Assembly (NCBI RefSeq): GCF_023634805.2
Contig: NZ_CP106881.1
Location: forward strand, 2,993,501 to 3,057,500
DNA: 64,000 bases
Direction of reading: 5' to 3'
DNA from: Comamonas endophytica
GTDB lineage: Bacteria > Pseudomonadota > Gammaproteobacteria > Burkholderiales > Burkholderiaceae_C
This document shows positions 37,195-44,031 of the stretch, one piece after another (positions within the stretch are counted from its first letter, which is position 1; every line of letters starts with the position of its first letter). The translations under genes and the position numbers were made by a program. The notes under the pieces were generated by a model. The model was not told the DNA's origin, did not search any database, and was given only the letters and a program-made list of their open reading frames with translations.

Positions 37195-38577
37195 ATGAGT
37201 TTGCGTATCTACAACACGCTGTCGCGTGCACTGGAAGCGTTTTCGCCCATAGAGCCAGGCCACGTCCGCATGTACGTCTGCGGCATGACGGTCTACGACC
37301 TGTGCCATCTGGGCCATGCGCGCTCGATGGTCGCGTTCGACGTAGTGCAGCGCTGGCTGCGTGCCAGCGGCCTGCGCGTGACCTACGTGCGCAACATCAC
37401 CGATATCGACGACAAGATCATCCGCCGCGCCGTGGAGAACGGCGAGACCATCCGCCAGCTCACCGACCGCATGATCGACGCGCTGCACCAGGACGCGGAT
37501 GCGCTGGGCATCGAGCGTCCCGACTCCGAGCCGCGCGCCACCGACTACGTGCCGCAGATGCTGTCCATGATCGGCCGGCTGCAGCAGCGCGGCCTGGCCT
37601 ACCAGGCGGGCAACGGCGACGTGAACTTCGCAGTGCGCAAATTCCCCGGCTACGGCCGGCTGTCGGGCAAGTCGCTCGACGAGTTGCAGGCCGGCGAGCG
37701 CGTGGCGGTCGATGACGGCAAGTCCGATCCGCTCGACTTCGTGCTCTGGAAGAGCGCCAAGCCCAGCGAGCCCGAGGAAGTGAAGTGGCAAAGCCCCTGG
37801 GGCGCGGGCCGCCCCGGCTGGCACATCGAATGCTCGGCCATGGGCTGCGAGCTGCTGGGCGAGAGCTTCGACATCCACGGCGGCGGCGCGGACCTGCAGT
37901 TCCCGCACCATGAGAACGAGATCGCGCAGAGCGAAGGCGCGACCGGCAAGGCGCTCGCCCGCACCTGGATGCACAACGGCTTCATCAACGTGGACAACGA
38001 GAAGATGTCCAAGTCGCTGGGCAATTTCTTCACCATCCGCGATGTGCTCAAGGAGTTCGACGCCGAGACGGTGCGCTTCTTCGTCGTGCGCAGCCACTAC
38101 CGCAGCCCGCTGAACTACAGCGACGTGCACCTGGCCGATGCGCGCTCGGCGCTCAAGCGCCTCTATACCGCGCTGAGCCTGGTGCCCGCGGCCGAGGTGG
38201 CCATCGACTGGGCGCAGCCCCAGGCGGCGCGCTTCAAGGCGGCAATGGACGAGGATTTCGGCACGCCCGAAGCCGTGGCCGTGCTGTTCGAGCTGGCCGC
38301 CGAGGTCAACCGCAGCCGCAGCGCCGAGAGCGCGGGCCTGCTCAAGGCGCTGGGCGCCTGCCTGGGCCTGCTGCAGGACGATCCGCAGGCCTTCCTGCAG
38401 GCGGGTGTGTCCGCGGGCGTGGACGCCGCGGCCGTGCAGGCGCAGATCGACGCGCGCGCCGCCGCCAAGGCCGCCAAGGACTGGGCCGAGGCGGACCGCA
38501 TCCGCCAGGCACTGCTTGCCCAGGGCATCGTGCTCAAGGATTCCGCCGCCGGCACCACCTGGGAGGCAGCGCCCTGA
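37195..38577 (+). CDS. cysS: Cysteinyl-tRNA synthetase
   Basis: The 460-residue enzyme begins [20 protein letters not shown]. It has the zinc/HIGH region [19 protein letters not shown], the zinc-ligand motif [10 protein letters not shown] with [20 protein letters not shown], and [15 protein letters not shown]. It charges tRNA-Cys with cysteine. The C-terminal domain is complete. A longer upstream frame has no similarity. The next gene, a DNA glycosylase, starts 36 bp after the stop. Confidence 0.97.
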   Translation: MSLRIYNTLSRALEAFSPIEPGHVRMYVCGMTVYDLCHLGHARSMVAFDVVQRWLRASGLRVTYVRNITDIDDKIIRRAVENGETIRQLTDRMIDALHQDADALGIERPDSEPRATDYVPQMLSMIGRLQQRGLAYQAGNGDVNFAVRKFPGYGRLSGKSLDELQAGERVAVDDGKSDPLDFVLWKSAKPSEPEEVKWQSPWGAGRPGWHIECSAMGCELLGESFDIHGGGADLQFPHHENEIAQSEGATGKALARTWMHNGFINVDNEKMSKSLGNFFTIRDVLKEFDAETVRFFVVRSHYRSPLNYSDVHLADARSALKRLYTALSLVPAAEVAIDWAQPQAARFKAAMDEDFGTPEAVAVLFELAAEVNRSRSAESAGLLKALGACLGLLQDDPQAFLQAGVSAGVDAAAVQAQIDARAAAKAAKDWAEADRIRQALLAQGIVLKDSAAGTTWEAAP

Positions 38578-38613
38578 GCGCGTGCAATCCATGGGTTCCA
38601 TTTCAATTGTTCG

Positions 38614-39294
38614 ATGCAGGCGGTACCAGCGGTGAATGCTCCTAAAGAGATAGCGAACGTGATCGTCACGCCGCTGTCTGCACCAGCCTACTGGGCGGAA
38701 GCCTGCAAGCACCTGATCAAGAAGGACCGGGTGATGAAGCGCCTGATCCCGCAATTCGCGGGCCAGGCGCTGCAAACGCGCGGCGATGCGTTCGTGACGC
38801 TGGCGCGCTCCATCGTCGGCCAGCAGATCTCGACCAAGGCCGCGCAGACGCTGTGGAACCGCCTGGCGCAGCTGCCCCCGAGCATGGCGCCCGAGCAGCT
38901 GCTGCGCCTGAAGGTGGACGACATGCGCGCCGCCGGCCTGTCGGCGCGCAAGGTCGATTACCTGGTCGATCTGGCCGTGCACTTCACCGAAGGCCGGCTG
39001 CACACCGACCAGTGGGCGAAGATGGAGGACGAAGCCATCATTGCCGAACTGATGGCCATCCGCGGCGTAGGCCGCTGGACGGCCGAGATGTTCCTGATCT
39101 TCCACCTCATGCGGCCCAATGTCCTGCCCCTCGACGACGCGGGGCTGATCAGCGGGATCAGCAGGAACTATTTCTCGGGCGACCCCGTCAGCCGCAGCGA
39201 TGCGCGCGAGGTGGCGGAGGCCTGGAAGCCATGGTGCAGTGTCGCGACTTGGTATATTTGGCGATCGCTCGACCCGCAGCCCGTGGCTTATTGA
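38614..39294 (+). CDS. DNA-3-methyladenine glycosylase II family protein (AlkA-like)
   Basis: The 226-residue protein carries the HhH-GPD fold with LARSIVGQQISTKAAQTLWNRL and the hairpin MAIRGVGRWTAEMFLIFHLM, followed by a catalytic aspartate in LPLDDAGLISGI. It removes alkylated bases from DNA. The N-terminal TBP-like domain of E. coli AlkA is missing, as in short bacterial homologues. The start may instead be GTG at 38659 (IVTPLSAPAYWAEACKHL). It lies between cysS and accA on the same strand. Confidence 0.88.
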   Translation: MQAVPAVNAPKEIANVIVTPLSAPAYWAEACKHLIKKDRVMKRLIPQFAGQALQTRGDAFVTLARSIVGQQISTKAAQTLWNRLAQLPPSMAPEQLLRLKVDDMRAAGLSARKVDYLVDLAVHFTEGRLHTDQWAKMEDEAIIAELMAIRGVGRWTAEMFLIFHLMRPNVLPLDDAGLISGISRNYFSGDPVSRSDAREVAEAWKPWCSVATWYIWRSLDPQPVAY

Positions 39295-39337
39295 TACAGC
39301 AATGCCCTGAGCCCCGAGGCCGGGACAAGGAGAAAAA

Positions 39338-40315
39338 ATGGCGAAAAAGAATTTTCTGGACTTCGAGCATCCCATAGCCGAGCTCGAATCCAAGATCGAG
39401 GAACTGCGTTATGTGCAGACGGAAAGCGCGGTCGACATCTCGGAGGAGATCGACCAGCTGAGCAAGAAGAGCCTGCAGCTCACGCGCGACATCTACAGCG
39501 ATCTGACCCCGTGGCAGATCACCAAGATCGCGCGCCACATCGAGCGTCCCTACACGCTCGACTACGTGCGCGAGATCTTCACCGATTTCGTCGAGATGCA
39601 CGGCGACCGCCACTTCGCCGACGACCAGTCGATCGTCGGCGGCCTGGCGCGCTTCAACGGCCACCCCTGCATGGTCATCGGCCACCAGAAGGGCCGGGAC
39701 ACCAAGGAGCGCACGCTGCGCAACTTCGGCATGACGCGCCCCGAGGGCTACCGCAAGGCGCTGCGCCTGATGAAGACCGCCGAGAAGTTCAAGCTGCCGG
39801 TGTTCACCTTCGTCGACACGCCCGGCGCCTTTCCCGGCATCGACGCCGAGGAGCGCAGCCAGTCCGAAGCCATCGGCCGCAACATCTTCGAGATGGCGCA
39901 GCTGCAGACCCCGATCATCTCCACCGTCATCGGCGAGGGCGGCTCGGGCGGCGCCTTGGCCATCAGCGTGGCCGACCAGGTGCTGATGCTGCAATACTCG
40001 GTCTACTCCGTGATCAGCCCCGAAGGCTGCGCCTCGATCCTGTGGAAGACCGGCGAGAAGGCCCCCGAGGCCGCCGCCGCCATGGGCATCACGGCGCTGC
40101 GCCTGAAGGCCCTGGGCCTGGTCGACAAGATCGTCAGCGAACCCGTGGGCGGCGCGCACCGCGACCCCAAGCAGATGGCCACCTTCCTCAAGCGCGCGCT
40201 GGGCGACGCCTACCGCCAGCTCGCCGACCTGAGCCCGCGCGAGCTGCAGGACCGCCGCTACGATCGGCTGCAGAGCTACGGCCGGTACTCGGATACCAAG
40301 GCCGATAACCGCTGA
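39338..40315 (+). CDS. accA: Acetyl-CoA carboxylase carboxyltransferase subunit alpha
   Basis: The 325-residue subunit begins [20 protein letters not shown]. It contains [20 protein letters not shown], the CoA/biotin-site stretches [21 protein letters not shown] and [20 protein letters not shown], and [11 protein letters not shown]. With AccD it moves CO2 from biotin to acetyl-CoA, making malonyl-CoA for fatty acid synthesis. A GGAGAAAAA site precedes the ATG. Length matches the family. Confidence 0.97.
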   Translation: MAKKNFLDFEHPIAELESKIEELRYVQTESAVDISEEIDQLSKKSLQLTRDIYSDLTPWQITKIARHIERPYTLDYVREIFTDFVEMHGDRHFADDQSIVGGLARFNGHPCMVIGHQKGRDTKERTLRNFGMTRPEGYRKALRLMKTAEKFKLPVFTFVDTPGAFPGIDAEERSQSEAIGRNIFEMAQLQTPIISTVIGEGGSGGALAISVADQVLMLQYSVYSVISPEGCASILWKTGEKAPEAAAAMGITALRLKALGLVDKIVSEPVGGAHRDPKQMATFLKRALGDAYRQLADLSPRELQDRRYDRLQSYGRYSDTKADNR

Positions 40316-40326
40316 GCACACGCGAA

Positions 40327-40409
40327 GTCCGTTCGTCCTGAGCCTGTCGAAGGATGGACGGTCTTGCGCGCGAGAAATCCAACACTGATACGGCTCCTTC
40401 GGGAGCCGT
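40327..40409 (+). repeat. Single dispersed repeat copy followed by a UUCG hairpin
   Basis: Between accA and tilS lies one copy of the repeat family (CCGTTCGTCCTGAGCCTGTC onward, 40329-40361). After 28 bases comes the hairpin ACGGCTCC-TTCG-GGAGCCGT (40390-40409), an 8-bp stem closed by a stable UUCG tetraloop. No U-tract follows, so termination after accA is possible but not certain. Confidence 0.8.
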
Positions 40410-40436
40410 TGCCGTTGGCGCCCCAAGGAAGACAAC

Positions 40437-41387
40437 ATGAGCCAGTCGTTCGAGTCCGCAATGGCCGCCTTCGCGCCGCCCCTGCCGCTGGCCGTGGCCC
40501 TGAGCGGCGGCGCCGACTCCACCGCGCTGCTGCTGGCCTGCGCCGAGCGCTGGCCCGGCCAGGTGCATGCCATCCACGTGCACCACGGCCTGCAGGCGGC
40601 GGCCGATGATTTCCAGCGCCATTGCGAGGCGCTGTGCGCACGGCTGGAAGTGCCGCTGGCCGTCTGCCGTGTTGACGCACGCCATGCGCCCGGCCAAAGC
40701 CCCGAAGATGCTGCGCGCCAGAGCCGCTATGCGGCGCTGGCCGAGGCCGCGCTGCAGGCATGGCCCGGCCGCCCGATGGCCGCGATCGCGCTGGCCCAGC
40801 ATGCCGATGACCAGGTGGAGACTCTGCTGCTGGCGCTGTCGCGCGGCGCGGGCGTTGCCGGCCTGGCCGCCATGCCCGCGCAATGGCGGCGCCTCGGCCT
40901 GCACTGGCAGCGCCCGCTGCTGCAGGTCGAGGGCGCAGCCCTGCGCGACTGGCTCATGGCCCGAGGACAGCAGTGGGTCGAGGACCCCAGCAATGCCGAC
41001 CAGCGCTTCACGCGCAACCGCATCCGCGCGCAATTGCTACCGCAGTTGCAGGCGGCATTCCCTCAGTTCCGCGCCACCTTCGCGCGCAGCAGCCGGCATT
41101 GCGCCCAGGCGGCCGAGCTGCTGCAGGAAGTCGCCGAAACCGATCTCGCCGCCATCGGCGATCCGCCGCGCATCGCCGCGCTGCAGGCGCTCAGCAGAGC
41201 GCGCCAGGCCAATGTGCTGCGCCACTGGCTGCGCATCGCGCACGGCACCACGCCGGCCGCGGCGCAACTTGAAGAGCTGCTGCGCCAGCTTGCCGCCTGC
41301 ACCACGCGCGGGCACCAGATCCGCCTCAAATTGGGCCGAGGGTTTGTGGTGAGGAGCGGGGCGCTGCTCGGTTGGTACAATCCCTGA
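40437..41387 (+). CDS. tilS: tRNA(Ile)-lysidine synthetase
   Basis: The 316-residue protein has the PP-loop LAVALSGGADSTALLLACAE near the start. Further family motifs are HAIHVHHGLQAAADDFQRHC, ALAQHADDQVETLLLALSRG and DPSNADQRFTRNRIR. It converts cytidine 34 of tRNA-Ile(CAU) to lysidine. It is shorter than the 430-residue E. coli enzyme because the C-terminal TilS domains are reduced, a form seen in many betaproteobacteria. The stop lies 91 bp before lysC. Confidence 0.94.
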   Translation: MSQSFESAMAAFAPPLPLAVALSGGADSTALLLACAERWPGQVHAIHVHHGLQAAADDFQRHCEALCARLEVPLAVCRVDARHAPGQSPEDAARQSRYAALAEAALQAWPGRPMAAIALAQHADDQVETLLLALSRGAGVAGLAAMPAQWRRLGLHWQRPLLQVEGAALRDWLMARGQQWVEDPSNADQRFTRNRIRAQLLPQLQAAFPQFRATFARSSRHCAQAAELLQEVAETDLAAIGDPPRIAALQALSRARQANVLRHWLRIAHGTTPAAAQLEELLRQLAACTTRGHQIRLKLGRGFVVRSGALLGWYNP

Positions 41388-41450
41388 GTTTTGGTCTACT
41401 TTTGCACGAAAACCGCTGGCGCACCAAAACGTCTTTTTTCCTCGCGCCAG
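41388..41450 (+). promoter_or_regulatory. Interlocked inverted repeats in the lysC leader (possible pseudoknot)
   Basis: GTTTTGGT (41388-41395) can pair with ACCAAAAC (41423-41430), and CTGGCGC (41416-41422) can pair with GCGCCAG (41444-41450). The order left1-left2-right1-right2 is that of an H-type pseudoknot. The second loop contains six T residues. It begins at the base after the tilS stop and ends 28 bases before the lysC ATG. Confidence 0.4.
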
Positions 41451-41478
41451 GTCCGAAGTTTCGTCACCCTGATATCCA

Positions 41479-42744
41479 ATGGCACTGATCGTTCATAAAT
41501 ACGGCGGCACGTCGATGGGCTCCCCGGAGCGCATCCGCAATGTTGCCAAGCGCGTGGCCAAGTGGGCTCGGGCCGGCCACCAGATGGTGGTGGTGCCCAG
41601 CGCCATGAGTGGCGAGACCAATCGTCTGCTGGGCCTGGCCAGCGAGCTCGCGCCCACGCAGCCGCAAAACGCCTACTACCGCGAACTCGACATGCTGGCC
41701 GCCACCGGCGAGCAGGCCTCGTCGGCGCTGCTGGCCATCGCGCTGCAGGCCGAGGGCATGACTTCCGTGAGCTATGCCGGCTGGCAGGTGCCCGTGCGCA
41801 CCGACAGCAGCTTCACCAAGGCGCGCATCGAGTCCATCGACGACCAGCGCGTGCGCGCCGACCTCGAGGCCGGCCGCGTGGTCATCGTCACCGGTTTCCA
41901 GGGCATCGACCCGAACGGCAACATCACGACGCTCGGCCGCGGCGGCTCCGACACCTCGGCCGTGGCCATGGCCGCCGCGCTCAAGGCCGCCGAATGCCTG
42001 ATCTACACCGATGTCGACGGCGTCTACACCACCGACCCGCGCGTGGTGCCCGCCGCGCGCCGCCTGTCCACCGTCAGCTTCGAAGAGATGCTGGAGATGG
42101 CCAGCCTGGGCAGCAAGGTGCTGCAAATCCGTTCGGTCGAGTTCGCGGGCAAGTACCGCGTGCCGATGCGCGTCCTGTCGAGCTTCACGCCCTGGGACAT
42201 GGACCTTGCCGAAGAAGCCCAGTCGGGCACGCTGATTACTTTTGAGGAAGACGAAAAAATGGAAAAGGCTGTCGTATCCGGCATCGCTTTCAACCGCGGC
42301 GAAGCCAAGATCTCGGTGCTCGGCGTGCCCGACACCCCGGGCATCGCCTACCGCATCCTGGGCCCCGTGGCCGAAGCCAATATCGAAGTCGATGTGATCC
42401 TGCAGAACATCAGCAAGGACGGCCTGGCCGACTTCAGCTTCACCGTGAGCCAGGGCGACTACCAGCGCGCCATGGACCTGCTGCAGTCCAAGGTCGTGCC
42501 CGAACTCGGCGCCAAGGAAGCCGTGGGCGACCCGAGCATCTGCAAGGTCAGCATCGTCGGCATCGGCATGCGCAGCCACGCCGGCGTGGCCAGCACCATG
42601 TTCCGCACGCTGAGCGAAGAGGGCATCAACATCCAGATGATCTCGACCTCCGAGATCAAGACCTCGGTCGTCATCGACGAGAAATACCTGGAGCTGGCCG
42701 TGCGCGCGCTGCACACCGCCTTCGGCCTGGACAAATCGGAGTAA
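41479..42744 (+). CDS. lysC: Aspartate kinase
   Basis: The 421-residue enzyme begins MALIVHKYGGTSMGSPERIR. It has the kinase motif KYGGTSMG, GRGGSDTSAVAMAAALKAAEC and the TDVDGVYTTDPR stretch, and two C-terminal ACT domains (VSGIAFNRGEAKISVLGVPD; VSIVGIGMRSHAGVASTMF). It phosphorylates aspartate, the entry to lysine, threonine and methionine synthesis, and is typically feedback-inhibited through the ACT domains. An in-frame ATG with a ribosome binding site at codon 261 could give a separate ACT-ACT subunit. Confidence 0.96.
   Translation: MALIVHKYGGTSMGSPERIRNVAKRVAKWARAGHQMVVVPSAMSGETNRLLGLASELAPTQPQNAYYRELDMLAATGEQASSALLAIALQAEGMTSVSYAGWQVPVRTDSSFTKARIESIDDQRVRADLEAGRVVIVTGFQGIDPNGNITTLGRGGSDTSAVAMAAALKAAECLIYTDVDGVYTTDPRVVPAARRLSTVSFEEMLEMASLGSKVLQIRSVEFAGKYRVPMRVLSSFTPWDMDLAEEAQSGTLITFEEDEKMEKAVVSGIAFNRGEAKISVLGVPDTPGIAYRILGPVAEANIEVDVILQNISKDGLADFSFTVSQGDYQRAMDLLQSKVVPELGAKEAVGDPSICKVSIVGIGMRSHAGVASTMFRTLSEEGINIQMISTSEIKTSVVIDEKYLELAVRALHTAFGLDKSE
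42244..42261 (+). promoter_or_regulatory. Internal translation start of lysC (beta-subunit-type)
   Basis: GAGGAAG (42244-42250) is followed after 8 nt by an in-frame ATG (42259-42261) that begins MEKAVVSGIAFNRGEAKISV, exactly the N-terminus of the tandem ACT domains. Starting here would yield a 161-residue regulatory polypeptide, as known for alpha2-beta2 aspartate kinases of Corynebacterium and Bacillus. Confidence 0.5.
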
Positions 42745-42795
42745 ATTCGCTTTTTTGCCCGAGGCCCCAAAAACTCGGGTTACAATCGCTGTATT

Positions 42796-42888
42796 GGAAA
42801 CGTGACCGAGTGGCCGAAGGTGCTCCCCTGCTAAGGGAGTATGGGGTGTAGAGCCTCATCGAGGGTTCGAATCCCTCCGTTTCCGCCA
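42796..42888 (+). tRNA. tRNA-Ser (anticodon GCU)
   Basis: The acceptor arm GGAAACG pairs with CGTTTCC, followed by the discriminator G and an encoded CCA (42886-42888). The anticodon arm reads CCCCTGCTAAGGGAG, giving anticodon GCT. A long variable arm (TATGGGGTGTAGAGCCTCAT) and the T-loop GGTTCGAATCC confirm a class II serine tRNA. A TACAAT box lies 10 bases upstream. The 3' end is the prophage attachment site and stays intact in the prophage. Confidence 0.96.
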
Positions 42889-43224
42889 GGACTGAGCCCC
42901 ATCGACTTGTTCGGTGGGGCTTTTTTCTTGCCCGCCTGCAAAAGCTGCCAGCATGGCCTTGAAGCCATCGGCGGCTTTTTTTTCGTCCGTGTTCTCTGAC
43001 GCTTCCAGGTCTTCCGCCATTGCGGCCATGAATGCTTGCGCCGGGTCTTCACCCAGAATTGCACGCAACTTGCCTCTGACACGCCAGTTGGCTGGGCGCT
43101 CCCCCTTCTTGATCTTTGCCAAATTGGCTTGCTCCATGTCGAGCAGGCCGGCCAGCTTGCGTTGGCTGCCAGCAATCAATATTGCTTCGTCGATAAGATT
43201 ATTTAATTGTTCGTCGATATACAT
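42856..43224 (-). CDS. Phage repressor-like helix-turn-helix protein whose 3' end lies in the host tRNA
   Basis: From the ATG at 43224 (MYIDEQLNNLIDEAILIAGS) the 122-residue protein has a Cro/C1- or DUF3693-type helix-turn-helix (SQRKLAGLLDMEQANLAKIK), then an acidic linker. The frame crosses the terminator and attL and stops at 42856, within the tRNA on its antisense strand. The last residues WRKRRDSNPR are therefore encoded by host tRNA sequence. It is divergent from the phage lytic genes across an operator-like palindrome, so a repressor role is likely. Confidence 0.8.
   Translation of the reverse strand: MYIDEQLNNLIDEAILIAGSQRKLAGLLDMEQANLAKIKKGERPANWRVRGKLRAILGEDPAQAFMAAMAEDLEASENTDEKKAADGFKAMLAAFAGGQEKSPTEQVDGAQSWRKRRDSNPR
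42876..42893 (+). repeat. attL: 18-bp core TCCGTTTCCGCCAGGACT
   Basis: The core comprises the last 13 bases of the tRNA including CCA plus five bases beyond it. An identical 18-bp copy is found at 50653-50670. The base to the left differs (C here, A at attR), which fixes the repeat boundary. Confidence 0.93.
42895..42926 (+). terminator. Phage-borne terminator directly after the tRNA
   Basis: AGCCCCATCG pairs with CGGTGGGGCT (one G-T pair) and is followed by TTTTTT (42921-42926). It begins 2 bp after the attL core, so integration gives the tRNA a new terminator. The host's original terminator, with a similar stem, now lies after attR. Confidence 0.8.
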
Positions 43225-43243
43225 TTGACTACACTCCGTTCGC

Positions 43244-43279
43244 ACTTGTACAAATGACTACATAGTCAATTTGACAAGT
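43244..43279. promoter_or_regulatory. 36-bp palindromic operator between repressor and phage early genes
   Basis: The arms ACTTGTACAAAT and AATTTGACAAGT surround a perfect GACTA-CA-TAGTC centre (43256-43267). A further half-site, TTTGACTACA, lies at 43225-43234 next to the repressor start. The palindrome lies 15 bases upstream of the first rightward gene and 20 bases from the repressor start, as expected for a divergent control region. Confidence 0.75.
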
Positions 43280-43293
43280 TTACAGGAGCCGCC

Positions 43294-43545
43294 ATGTCAG
43301 ACACCTTCGATTGTTCACCCCCTGCCCACGTAGGCCCCAGCTCGCGCTTGGCGGCTCCTGCTGAGGCTGGGCAGAGGGTGGACACCTGCTTGCACTGCGC
43401 ACGTGCAAAGAAAAAGCGGACTCTTACCATCGCCCAAGCACTGCTGGACGTTGGGTATGGCGTCCTCCTTGGCGTGTGCTTTTCGCTGGCGGCTTTCGTC
43501 TATGCCATGGACGTCATTACTCGCCGCTGGCAGGGGGTGCTGTGA
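43294..43545 (+). CDS. Small inovirus protein with one membrane segment
   Basis: The ATG at 43294 has a CAGGAG site before it and gives 83 residues (MSDTFDCSPPAHVGPSSRLA). The N-terminal half is hydrophilic with a CLHCARAKKK motif; residues about 55-75 form a membrane segment (YGVLLGVCFSLAAFVYAM). I do not recognise the family. The stop overlaps the next start (TGATG), so the four small genes 43294-44031 are translationally chained. Confidence 0.7.
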   Translation: MSDTFDCSPPAHVGPSSRLAAPAEAGQRVDTCLHCARAKKKRTLTIAQALLDVGYGVLLGVCFSLAAFVYAMDVITRRWQGVL

Positions 43546-43694
43546 TGATCCTCTTTCTTGCAATAGCTCTATCTGTCTTGTTCGGCTTGGGCGTTCGCTC
43601 GGCAAAGTCAACTGAAGAAATCTTGGCCCTCTTTGGTCTGGTGTTTGCCGGTTTTTGGGTCGGTGTGGTGCTTCAAGAACGGTTCCGCAAATGA
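43545..43694 (+). CDS. Tiny membrane protein of the phage early region (49 aa)
   Basis: The ATG at 43545 shares a base with the previous stop. The product MILFLAIALSVLFGLGVRSA followed by STEEILALFGLVFAGFWVGV has two hydrophobic segments. No homologue is recognised by eye. Its stop overlaps the next start by 4 bp (ATGA). Confidence 0.65.
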   Translation: MILFLAIALSVLFGLGVRSAKSTEEILALFGLVFAGFWVGVVLQERFRK

Positions 43695-43822
43695 GCCGCC
43701 ATTGCACCTCCTGGCTTCAGCGAATAGGCGACGGCTTGCTCTCCGGCCTTTTCGTGACGTTTTTGCTCGCTCACCTGGTGGTTTTTGCCATCTTGATCAT
43801 CGAGTTTGCGAGGTTCGAATGA
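43691..43822 (+). CDS. Tiny membrane protein of the phage early region (43 aa)
   Basis: The frame starts at 43691 inside the previous stop and reads MSRHCTSWLQRIGDGLLSGL followed by a hydrophobic helix FVTFLLAHLVVFAILII. The stop overlaps the next ATG. It was identified from the stop/start chaining because it is too short for usual length filters. The function is unknown. Confidence 0.65.
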   Translation: MSRHCTSWLQRIGDGLLSGLFVTFLLAHLVVFAILIIEFARFE

Positions 43823-44031
43823 GCCGCAACATCAAGCACCGCGACCCCGCTCCTGTCGAGCGCAATGCCTCCCAGTGGCGCGCGATTTCCTATTTCTTGG
43901 CTGGTATCGAAGTACTGGCGCGCGGTGACGCGGCGGCGGGCAGGCGAAGCGCTGCCGACGCGGCGCCGGGCGCCGGTCTCCAAGCCCTCCCCGATGGTAA
44001 TCACGGGGATAACAGGAGGTTGATCAAATGA
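43819..44031 (+). CDS. Small hydrophilic phage protein (70 aa)
   Basis: The ATG at 43819 overlaps the previous stop (ATGA), and the stop overlaps the start of the replication gene by 4 bp. The product (MSRNIKHRDPAPVERNASQW, then SYFLAGIEVLARGDAAAGRR) is basic and lacks a membrane segment. I do not recognise it. Its place directly before rep suggests an early or replication-accessory role. Confidence 0.65.
   Translation: MSRNIKHRDPAPVERNASQWRAISYFLAGIEVLARGDAAAGRRSAADAAPGAGLQALPDGNHGDNRRLIK

Noticed and set aside
36340..39393. A 1017-codon open frame on the minus strand
   Set aside because: It runs antisense to cysS and the DNA glycosylase gene and out of frame with the TPR gene; composition is typical of a shadow frame.
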